From an uncultured Kordia sp. (GTDB lineage: Bacteria; Bacteroidota; Bacteroidia; Flavobacteriales; Flavobacteriaceae): DNA of 11,610 nt. The translations under genes were made by a program, and so were the position numbers. Of this stretch, positions 6,115-11,610 are shown piece after piece. Within the stretch, counting starts at the first letter, position 1, and each line of letters opens with the position of its first letter. The notes beneath the pieces were generated by a model that ran no database searches, was not told where the DNA came from, and saw only the letters and a list, made by a program, of their open reading frames with translations. Where the stretch lies: assembly GCA_913054565.1 (NCBI GenBank), contig CAJXHW010000033.1:1-11610 (forward strand), read 5' to 3'.

Positions 6115-8121
6115 CTAATATGCTATTAATTCTTTTAAAATATCTTCAAAGCGTTCCTTTGCTAGATATTGTTGTTCTAAAGCAGGTAAAAATGGTATAG
6201 GTGTCTCTAAACTTGACACACGCTTTACTGGGCCATCAAGAGCTTCAAAACAGTTTTCCATAATTAATGCTGATAAATCAGAACCAAAAGCACCAAATTC
6301 ATTATCTTCTTGTAAAATAATTGCCTTCCCCGTCTTTTTAACAGAGCTAAAAATAGCTTCCTTATCTAAGGGTACTAAAGTTCTTAAGTCAATTAAATCT
6401 GCAGAAATATTAGGGTTTTTCTCTAGCGTTTCTAAAGCCCAATGCACCCCGGCACCAAACGTAATAATACTAATATCAGTTCCTTCTTTTAAAACACTAG
6501 CTTTACCTAACGGTAATGTGTAATAGTCTGTTGGAACATCTTGATAAATACTTCTATATAAGGCTTTATGTTCAAAGAAAATAATAGGATTAGGGTCTTC
6601 AATTGATGTTGCTAAAAGTCCTTTGGCATCTGCTGGAAATGCAGGGTAAACAACCTTTAACCCTGGTACTGTTGTAAACCAAGCTTCATTTGTTTGTGAA
6701 TGAAATGGACCTGCACCAACACCAGCGCCACAAGGCATACGTACAACAACATCAGCGTTTTGCCCCCATCTGTAGTGAGACTTAGCTAATAAATTAACAA
6801 TTGGATTAAACCCAGAAGACACAAAATCGGCAAACTGCATTTCCATAACGGATTTGATACCATTAACCGACAAACCATAAGCCGCAGAAACTATTGCGGA
6901 TTCACAAATAGGTGTATTACGCACACGGTCTTTTCCAAACGCCTCAACAAACCCATCTGTAATTTTAAAAACACCTCCATATTCAGCAACATCTTGCCCC
7001 ATGATTACCAGGTCATCATGACGCTCCATACATTGTTTTAATCCTTCAGAAACGGCATCTACCAAACGAATATTTTTAGAGACACCACCTTCCTTTACAT
7101 GCTTATATTCAAATGGTTGAAACACATCATCTAATTCATTGCTTAAATCAACTGTGATTGCTTCTTCATCAAAGGCACGTTTTAAATGCTCATTGATTTC
7201 ATTTTTGAATTCTTCTTTAAAAGTGTTATTAATTGCTTCATTAAGCAGTCCTTCAGTTTCAAGAAATGTTTTGAAATTTTCTATAGGATCTTTTAATGCC
7301 CAGGCATCTATTAAATCTTGTGGCACGTATTTAGTTCCGCTTGCTTCTTCATGTCCACGCATTCTAAATGTTTTAAACTCTAACAAAATTGGCCGTGGAT
7401 TTTCACGCATATCTTCTACTAATGCTTGAACTTTTGTATAAACTTCTAAAATGTTATTACCATCAATGATATGGGCTTCCATTCCGTAGCCTTTACCTCT
7501 ATCTGCTAAATGTTCACAATTAAATTGCTCGCTAACTGGAGTTGATAAACCATAGCCATTATTTTCAATACAAAACAATACTGGCAAACTCCAAACAGAT
7601 GCTACATTTAAAGCCTCATGAATATCTCCTTCACTCGTACCACCATCTCCTGTAAATACAGCACAAACTTGTTTATTATCTTTTAACAAATTTCCAAGAG
7701 CAATACCATCTGCTAAACCAAATTGTGGCCCTAAATGAGATATCATTCCTACAATGTTAAATTCCTGAGTACCAAAATGAAAGCTTCTATCTCTCCCGTT
7801 AGTAAACCCATTTGCTTTACCTTGCCATTGTGAGAATAAACGGTATAAAGGTATTTCTCTAGTAGTAAACACCCCTAAGTTTCTGTGCATTGGTAATATA
7901 TACTCTTCTTTCTGTAAAACAGATGTTACACCTACAGCTATTGCCTCTTGACCTATTCCGGAAAACCATTTAGAAATTTTTCCTTGTCGCAGTAATATAA
8001 GCATCTTTTCTTCAATCATGCGGGGCTTTAACATAGCCTTGTATAGATTTAATAAATCGGAATCAGACAGTGTTTTCCTGTCAAATATTATGGGTGTTTT
8101 TTCGGTAATTGTAGTGGTCAT
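6115..8121 (-). CDS. Fused alpha/beta E1 component of a 2-oxoacid (probably branched-chain) dehydrogenase complex
   Basis: The 668-residue protein joins two subunits that are separate in most bacteria. Residues about 20-285 are the E1 alpha (thiamine diphosphate-binding) part, with the ThDP motif starting GDGGTSEGD at 158-166 and ending ENN at 186-188, and RGHEEASGTKY at 255-265 where the alpha-chain active-site loop lies. A helical, charged linker (about 290-345) leads to the E1 beta part (about 350-668), with IMGQDVAEYGGVF at 373-385, the ESAI segment, FHSQ at 473-476 and the C-terminal transketolase-like domain. The enzyme decarboxylates a 2-oxoacid and passes the acyl group to lipoyl-E2. 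Flavobacteria make iso-branched fatty acids, which favours a branched-chain substrate, but pyruvate cannot be excluded. No E2 or E3 gene is adjacent. The gene is monocistronic, with its own terminator and divergent from the oxygenase operon. Confidence 0.9.
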   Translation of the reverse strand: MTTTITEKTPIIFDRKTLSDSDLLNLYKAMLKPRMIEEKMLILLRQGKISKWFSGIGQEAIAVGVTSVLQKEEYILPMHRNLGVFTTREIPLYRLFSQWQGKANGFTNGRDRSFHFGTQEFNIVGMISHLGPQFGLADGIALGNLLKDNKQVCAVFTGDGGTSEGDIHEALNVASVWSLPVLFCIENNGYGLSTPVSEQFNCEHLADRGKGYGMEAHIIDGNNILEVYTKVQALVEDMRENPRPILLEFKTFRMRGHEEASGTKYVPQDLIDAWALKDPIENFKTFLETEGLLNEAINNTFKEEFKNEINEHLKRAFDEEAITVDLSNELDDVFQPFEYKHVKEGGVSKNIRLVDAVSEGLKQCMERHDDLVIMGQDVAEYGGVFKITDGFVEAFGKDRVRNTPICESAIVSAAYGLSVNGIKSVMEMQFADFVSSGFNPIVNLLAKSHYRWGQNADVVVRMPCGAGVGAGPFHSQTNEAWFTTVPGLKVVYPAFPADAKGLLATSIEDPNPIIFFEHKALYRSIYQDVPTDYYTLPLGKASVLKEGTDISIITFGAGVHWALETLEKNPNISADLIDLRTLVPLDKEAIFSSVKKTGKAIILQEDNEFGAFGSDLSALIMENCFEALDGPVKRVSSLETPIPFLPALEQQYLAKERFEDILKELIAY

Positions 8122-8140
8122 AGAGTATTTAATTATATAT

Positions 8141-8148
8141 CAAATGTG
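8141..8148 (-). promoter_or_regulatory. Weak -7 promoter-like box for the fused E1 gene
   Basis: On the minus strand this reads CACATTTG, one mismatch from TAnnTTTG, and ends 19 bases before the E1 ATG. The same 19-base spacing is seen for the TetR and nucleoside phosphorylase genes here. No TTTG-like -33 element is found at the right distance, so support is weak. Confidence 0.3.
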
Positions 8149-8244
8149 GTAAATTTATTGCAGTAAGAAAAAATAAATTCATTATTTTTCAAATTGTTAA
8201 TAACTCATTGAACAGAAAGTACTCTTTAAACCGCTGTTTTTTCA

Positions 8245-8252
8245 TACTTTTG
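8245..8252 (+). promoter_or_regulatory. Putative -7 promoter box for the oxygenase/yciH operon
   Basis: TACTTTTG matches TAnnTTTG and lies 54 bases upstream of the oxygenase ATG, predicting a 5' leader of about 48 bases. The -33 region has only a weak TTTA (8225-8228). It is in the divergent region shared with the fused E1 gene. Confidence 0.5.
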
Positions 8253-8306
8253 ATTGTGAAAGTGTTTTACTTAAAAAAGTTATTAACTATTTAGATAATC
8301 GAAAAA

Positions 8307-9257
8307 ATGCAAAAAATACCAAGTGTAAATCTTGCTGATTTTTTATCAGGAGATGAAAATAGAAAACAGAAATTTATTAATGAAATAGGGAAAGCCTATG
8401 AAGAAATCGGCTTTGTTGCTTTAAAAGGTCATTTTCTTGAGGAGTCTTTAGTTAATAATCTGTACAGTGAAATTAAAAACTTTTTTGATTTGCCAATTGA
8501 AACTAAACGATCTTATGAAATTGAAGGTATTGGCGGACAACGAGGTTATATTTCTTTTGGTAAAGAATCTGCTAAAGGTAAAAAAGAAGGTGATTTAAAA
8601 GAGTTTTGGCATTTTGGTCAATATGTAGAAGATAATCCTTCTTTAAAAGCTGAATACCCTGATAATGTTATTGTAAATGAATTACCCAAATTTAATACAG
8701 TAGGTAAGCAAACTTATAAAATGCTAGAAAAAACGGGAGTTTATGTATTACGAGCATTAGCATTATTTTTAGAATTAGATGAATTCTATTTTGATAATTA
8801 TATAAAAAACGGAAATAGTATTTTAAGACCCATACACTACCCGCCTATTACTGAAGAACCTAAAAATGCCGTACGTGCAGCAGCACATGGTGATATCAAC
8901 TTAATTACGCTATTGATGGGAGCTCAGGGTAAAGGTTTACAAGTTCAAAACCATGCTGGTGAATGGATTGATGCCATAGCAGAACCTGATGAATTAGTGA
9001 TTAATGTTGGCGATATGCTTTCAAGACATTCAAACAATAGATTAAAATCTACAATACACCGCGTTGTAAATCCTCCTAAAGAATTATGGGGTACATCACG
9101 CTACTCTATACCATTTTTTATGCATCCAGTGAGTGAAATGCCATTAAATTGTTTAGACAATTGTGTGACTTCTGAAAATCCAAAAGGTTTTGAGGAAATT
9201 ACTGCAGGTGAATTTTTAACTGAGCGTTTAGTAGAATTAGGACTTATTAAAAAATAA
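8307..9257 (+). CDS. Isopenicillin N synthase-like 2-oxoglutarate/Fe(II)-dependent oxygenase
   Basis: The 316-residue protein has the two domains of the isopenicillin-N-synthase-like dioxygenases: the N-terminal DIOX_N-type region (about 4-110, with YEEIGFVALKGH at 31-42) and the C-terminal 2OG-FeII jelly-roll core (about 170-275). The iron triad is complete: H194 and D196 (AAHGD) and H251 (STIHRVVNP). The 2-oxoglutarate anchor is the R-x-S motif R265-Y266-S267. LRPIHYPP at 173-180 is another family signature. An active cytosolic non-haem oxygenase that hydroxylates or desaturates a small molecule or protein is expected. The name does not imply beta-lactam synthesis, and no NRPS or antibiotic genes are nearby. 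It is followed after 22 bases by a YciH/SUI1 factor, probably in one operon. The ATG at 8307 directly precedes the canonical 'IPSVNLADF' start. The substrate is unknown. Confidence 0.92.
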   Translation: MQKIPSVNLADFLSGDENRKQKFINEIGKAYEEIGFVALKGHFLEESLVNNLYSEIKNFFDLPIETKRSYEIEGIGGQRGYISFGKESAKGKKEGDLKEFWHFGQYVEDNPSLKAEYPDNVIVNELPKFNTVGKQTYKMLEKTGVYVLRALALFLELDEFYFDNYIKNGNSILRPIHYPPITEEPKNAVRAAAHGDINLITLLMGAQGKGLQVQNHAGEWIDAIAEPDELVINVGDMLSRHSNNRLKSTIHRVVNPPKELWGTSRYSIPFFMHPVSEMPLNCLDNCVTSENPKGFEEITAGEFLTERLVELGLIKK

Positions 9258-9279
9258 ATCTTTGTAATATAAAATCTAA

Positions 9280-9603
9280 ATGGATTTAAAAGATCAATTA
9301 AAAAACTTGTTCCCTGACCATCAAGAGTCAGAAGTGCCTAAAGAAGATAAATCTACCATTTGGTTACAAGAAGCCCCTTTGCTTTGCAAGTATGAAAAAC
9401 GGAAAGGAAAACCAATTACTATAATTGACGGTTACACCGGTGCCAGTTCAGATTTTAAATTACTAGCTAAAGAATTAAAGCAAAAACTGAGTGTTGGCGG
9501 AAGCTTTAAAGACGATTCCATTACCATTCAAGGCGATTATCGTGATAAAATAATGGAATTACTTAAAGACAAAGGTTTTAAAGTAATACGAGTTGGCGGT
9601 TAA
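9280..9603 (+). CDS. yciH: YciH/SUI1-family translation initiation factor (eIF1 homologue)
   Basis: The 107-residue protein matches E. coli YciH (108 aa) in length and layout. A variable, charged N-terminal tail (1-35) precedes a SUI1 domain (about 38-107). The core is well conserved: GKPITIIDGYTG (43-54), LAKELKQKLSVGGSFKDDSITIQGD split over 62-86, and the C-terminal RDKIMELLKDKGFKVIRVGG. The usual bacterial GCGG turn reads SVGG here. SUI1 proteins bind the small ribosomal subunit near the P site and check start-codon selection; the bacterial version is dispensable and poorly understood. It lies 22 bases after the oxygenase gene, with no exact promoter box in the gap, and a strong terminator follows at 9626-9669. 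The call is firm; its exact role in this organism is inferred. Confidence 0.93.
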   Translation: MDLKDQLKNLFPDHQESEVPKEDKSTIWLQEAPLLCKYEKRKGKPITIIDGYTGASSDFKLLAKELKQKLSVGGSFKDDSITIQGDYRDKIMELLKDKGFKVIRVGG

Positions 9604-9625
9604 TTAAAATACACCCCACAAACAC

Positions 9626-9669
9626 AAAAAAGATACATTCCTTATTAATTAAGAATGTGTCTTTTTTTT
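9626..9669 (+). terminator. Intrinsic terminator after the oxygenase/yciH operon
   Basis: AAAAAAGATACATTC (9626-9640) pairs with GAATGTGTCTTTTTT (9653-9667) with one G-T wobble, around a 12-base AT-rich loop. The descending arm ends in eight T residues (9662-9669). It starts 22 bases after the yciH stop codon. Confidence 0.88.
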
Positions 9670-9758
9670 ACCACAAATAAAACTATAAACTCGTGAAAAA
9701 GAGAAGAATATAATCTAATTGTTAACAAAAAAAAATATAAATATTAAAAACTTATGCT

Positions 9759-9766
9759 TAACTTTA
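9759..9766 (+). promoter_or_regulatory. Weak -7 promoter-like box for the DUF1835 gene
   Basis: TAACTTTA differs from TAnnTTTG only in the last base and lies 29 bases before the ATG at 9796. A new promoter is needed here because a strong terminator ends the preceding operon, but this element is not an exact match and lacks a clear -33 partner. Confidence 0.3.
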
Positions 9767-9795
9767 GGTAAGAATATATTTAATACCCTGGATGT

Positions 9796-10731
9796 ATGAC
9801 ACCTACCATCTTACATATTACAAATGGCGATCTTAGCACTAAAAAACTAAAAGAGTATAACATTGAAGGGCACATAATTACCTGGCGCGAAATGCTATGT
9901 GAAGGTAAAACAACTTCCGATGTTGGGTCAGAATCGTTTTGGAAATCAAGATTTGATTTCTTTTCTAAAAACTATAGTATTACTAAAAAGCATTTTATTG
10001 ATTATACTTTAAAAGAATTTAGAAATTTATGTCAACAAAAATCACAACAAGAAATTGTTTTATGGTTTGAACATGATTTATTTTGTCAAATTAACATGAT
10101 AGCGGTCATCTCTTGGATAAAAAAACACAAGCCTGAAGCAATTGTTTCTTTGGTTTGTCCCGAAAATAAAAAAGAAACCAATAACACGCTATCTATAAGT
10201 ATGTTAACTAAAATAAATCTTTTAAATTACTATAACAACCGCAAAACCTTAACCGTTGAAGACATGGAATATGCTGATTATGTTTGGCAATTGTACTGTT
10301 CGGAATCACCATTACAACTACAAAACACAGCACTACCATCTTCATCAGTCTTTAAATTTATACCTGAAGCAATTAAAACACATCTAAAAAGGTTTCCTTC
10401 TATTAAAAATGGTTTAAATGATATTGAAAATACAATAATCAACACAACTGCCAATCATCATTTTAAATCAAAAAAAGAACTCATTAATCAATTACTTAAA
10501 AACCAGAGAGTTTATGGTTTTGGCAACCTACAGTATGAACGTAAAATAAATCGTTTAAAAGGCTTATTTAAAAGTTTCGCCCCTATTACTTTAAATGATT
10601 TAGGTTATGATGTTTTACAAGAGCAACAAAACTATTACCACTCAATAAAAAGTGATCATTCATATTTAGGCGGAACATTAAAATACAATTACTTATACAA
10701 TAATATTGATGGGAAATTATTAAAATTATAG
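9796..10731 (+). CDS. DUF1835-family protein of unknown function
   Basis: The 311-residue protein shows the signature blocks I associate with DUF1835 proteins: HITNGD at 7-12, WREMLCEG at 30-37 and the acidic/aromatic LWFEHDLFCQ at 89-98. It has no signal peptide or membrane helix, so it is probably cytosolic. The C-terminal part (about 200-311) is helical and basic and may correspond to the DUF3658-type region often paired with DUF1835; GFGNLQYERKINRL (241-254) is the most distinctive stretch there. The HITNGD and EHD blocks hold polar, potentially metal- or nucleotide-contacting residues, but no activity is established to my knowledge. The ATG at 9796 puts HITNGD close to the N terminus as expected. 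An ATG four bases upstream is out of frame and soon stops. It is followed after 28 bases by a nucleoside phosphorylase, which has its own promoter-like box. Confidence 0.85.
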   Translation: MTPTILHITNGDLSTKKLKEYNIEGHIITWREMLCEGKTTSDVGSESFWKSRFDFFSKNYSITKKHFIDYTLKEFRNLCQQKSQQEIVLWFEHDLFCQINMIAVISWIKKHKPEAIVSLVCPENKKETNNTLSISMLTKINLLNYYNNRKTLTVEDMEYADYVWQLYCSESPLQLQNTALPSSSVFKFIPEAIKTHLKRFPSIKNGLNDIENTIINTTANHHFKSKKELINQLLKNQRVYGFGNLQYERKINRLKGLFKSFAPITLNDLGYDVLQEQQNYYHSIKSDHSYLGGTLKYNYLYNNIDGKLLKL

Positions 10732-10732
10732 T

Positions 10733-10740
10733 TATTTTTG
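10733..10740 (+). promoter_or_regulatory. Putative -7 promoter box for the nucleoside phosphorylase gene
   Basis: TATTTTTG is an exact TAnnTTTG match starting two bases after the DUF1835 stop codon and ending 19 bases before the ATG at 10760. A TTG at 10706-10708, 24 bases upstream, is slightly far for the -33 element. It suggests that the phosphorylase can be transcribed on its own even if read-through from DUF1835 also occurs. Confidence 0.55.
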
Positions 10741-10759
10741 CCTAATACATATTTTTTTA

Positions 10760-11610
10760 ATGAAAATAGCAGAGTCAGAATTAATCATCAATAATGATGG
10801 AAGTATTTACCATTTAAACTTACTTCCTGAAGATTTAGCATCAACAATTATAACAGTTGGTGACCCAGGTAGAGTTTCAAGTGTAACAAAACATTTTGAT
10901 ATTATAGAAGTTTCTAAACAAAAACGAGAATTTAAAACTGTAACTGGTGTCTATAAAGGCAAACGTATTACTGTTATTTCTACAGGTATTGGAACGGATA
11001 ATATTGATATAGTACTTAACGAATTAGATGCATTGGTAAACATTGATTTTAATTCTCGTACAGTCAAAAAAACACATACATCATTAGATATAATTAGAAT
11101 TGGAACCTCAGGTACTATACAAAATAATATCCCCCTTGATTCATTTTTGATTTCCGAAAAAGCAATTGGTTTTGATAGTTTAATGCATTTTTATAAGAGT
11201 GACCATGTTTTAGAAAAAACAATTTCTGATGCTTTTGTAAAGCAAACTAATTGGGGGGCTGAAAAATCTACTCCATATGTTGTTACTTATGATGCAACAT
11301 TAGGCTCTAAATTTAAGTCCGATAAAATTATATCTGGGTTTACAGCTACTAATGTTGGGTTTTACGGTCCTCAATCACGTGTCTTGCGTTTAAATATCTC
11401 TGACGAATCATTAAACGACAAATTAGCTAATTTTTCATTTGAAGGGAGTAACATTACAAACTTGGAAATGGAAACTGCAGGCATATATGGTATGGCAAAG
11501 TTATTAGGGCATAAAGCAGTATCCCTAAACGCTATACTTGCAAATAGAGCTACTGGTCAATTTTCTGAAAATCCTAAAGCACTTGTTGAAGATTTAATTA
11601 CATTTACTTT
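10760..11610 (+). CDS. Nucleoside phosphorylase, uridine phosphorylase-like (3' end outside window)
   Basis: An open frame of 283 codons starts at ATG 10760 and has no stop before the window ends. The family's usual length (about 250-290) suggests that only a few residues are missing. PNP/UDP phosphorylase motifs are in order: GDPGR at 34-38 (phosphate binding), STGIGTDN at 74-81, RIGTSG at 113-118, NLEMETAGIYGMA at 234-246 (ribose-binding MET, with E236 and E238) and the late NRATG at 262-266. The enzyme cleaves a nucleoside with phosphate to a free base and ribose-1-phosphate in the cytosolic salvage pathway. Similarity in the GDPxR and EME regions favours the uridine phosphorylase branch, but purine substrates cannot be excluded. 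Compared with E. coli Udp it has an extra N-terminal segment (IAESELIINNDGSIYHLNL). It sits 28 bases after the DUF1835 gene. Confidence 0.9.
   Translation, partial: MKIAESELIINNDGSIYHLNLLPEDLASTIITVGDPGRVSSVTKHFDIIEVSKQKREFKTVTGVYKGKRITVISTGIGTDNIDIVLNELDALVNIDFNSRTVKKTHTSLDIIRIGTSGTIQNNIPLDSFLISEKAIGFDSLMHFYKSDHVLEKTISDAFVKQTNWGAEKSTPYVVTYDATLGSKFKSDKIISGFTATNVGFYGPQSRVLRLNISDESLNDKLANFSFEGSNITNLEMETAGIYGMAKLLGHKAVSLNAILANRATGQFSENPKALVEDLITFT

Noticed and set aside
7139..7429. Plus-strand open frame of 96 codons opposite the fused E1 gene
   Set aside because: It covers the alpha-chain end and linker of E1 on the other strand and is serine-rich, as expected from antisense of this sequence.
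8169..8189. AT-rich inverted repeat AAAAATAA / TTATTTTT in the E1/oxygenase divergent region
   Set aside because: The arms are nearly all A and T and arise easily in AT-rich intergenic DNA; both flanking genes start rather than end here, so it is not a terminator.
8307..9257. Idea that the IPNS-like enzyme marks a beta-lactam or other antibiotic gene cluster
   Set aside because: There is no NRPS, acyltransferase or other biosynthetic gene nearby; IPNS-like oxygenases are a broad family, and the neighbours are housekeeping genes.
9792..9794. Alternative ATG four bases upstream of the DUF1835 start
   Set aside because: It is in a different frame that soon reaches a stop, while the ATG at 9796 opens directly into the conserved HITNGD region.
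1..11610. Mobile element, phage, CRISPR or defence island signatures
   Set aside because: No transposase, integrase, terminal repeats, spaced direct repeats or defence-type proteins were found; composition looks even and all genes look chromosomal.

Overview
The window looks like chromosome from a member of the Flavobacteriaceae (Bacteroidota). The evidence is the AT-rich sequence, start codons without Shine-Dalgarno-like purine runs upstream, several intergenic matches to the Bacteroidota -7 promoter consensus TAnnTTTG, and protein types common in marine and soil flavobacteria (a fused E1 alpha/beta 2-oxoacid dehydrogenase, a YciH/SUI1 factor, a DUF1835 protein). The genus cannot be named from the sequence alone. 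Twelve protein-coding genes fill almost all of the window. No rRNA, tRNA, CRISPR array, insertion sequence or prophage gene was seen, and no gene-free stretch exceeds about 200 bases.

Layout. Bases 44-2489 hold a forward three-gene cluster: a TetR-type repressor, an FMN nitroreductase and a YqhD-type NADPH-dependent aldehyde/alcohol reductase. This reads as a small self-regulated module for reducing electrophiles, ending at a strong hairpin shared with the convergent gene. Bases 2559-3554 (minus) encode a YdjM-like membrane metal-dependent hydrolase. A divergent intergenic region of about 200 bases with a perfect 23-bp dyad separates it from a Bcr/CflA-type drug efflux transporter (3758-4948). 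One base after the transporter comes a TruC-type tRNA pseudouridine synthase (4950-5639). It converges with a small four-helix membrane protein of unknown function (5644-6033, minus).

Bases 6115-8121 (minus) encode a single-chain 2-oxoacid dehydrogenase E1 (alpha and beta fused), with a textbook intrinsic terminator at 6066-6093. Divergent from it is a probable two-gene operon of an isopenicillin-N-synthase-like 2-oxoglutarate/Fe(II) oxygenase (8307-9257) and a YciH/SUI1 translation factor (9280-9603), closed by a terminator at 9626-9669. The right end holds a DUF1835-family protein of unknown function (9796-10731) and a nucleoside (uridine-type) phosphorylase starting at 10760 that runs off the window.

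Most of the window is ordinary core or housekeeping sequence, and I do not see a convincing new multi-gene system. The items most worth a second look are the oxygenase/translation-factor pairing, the DUF1835 protein beside a nucleoside phosphorylase, the 23-bp dyad before the transporter, and the transporter promoter whose -7 box ends four bases before the ATG, which predicts a leaderless or nearly leaderless mRNA.
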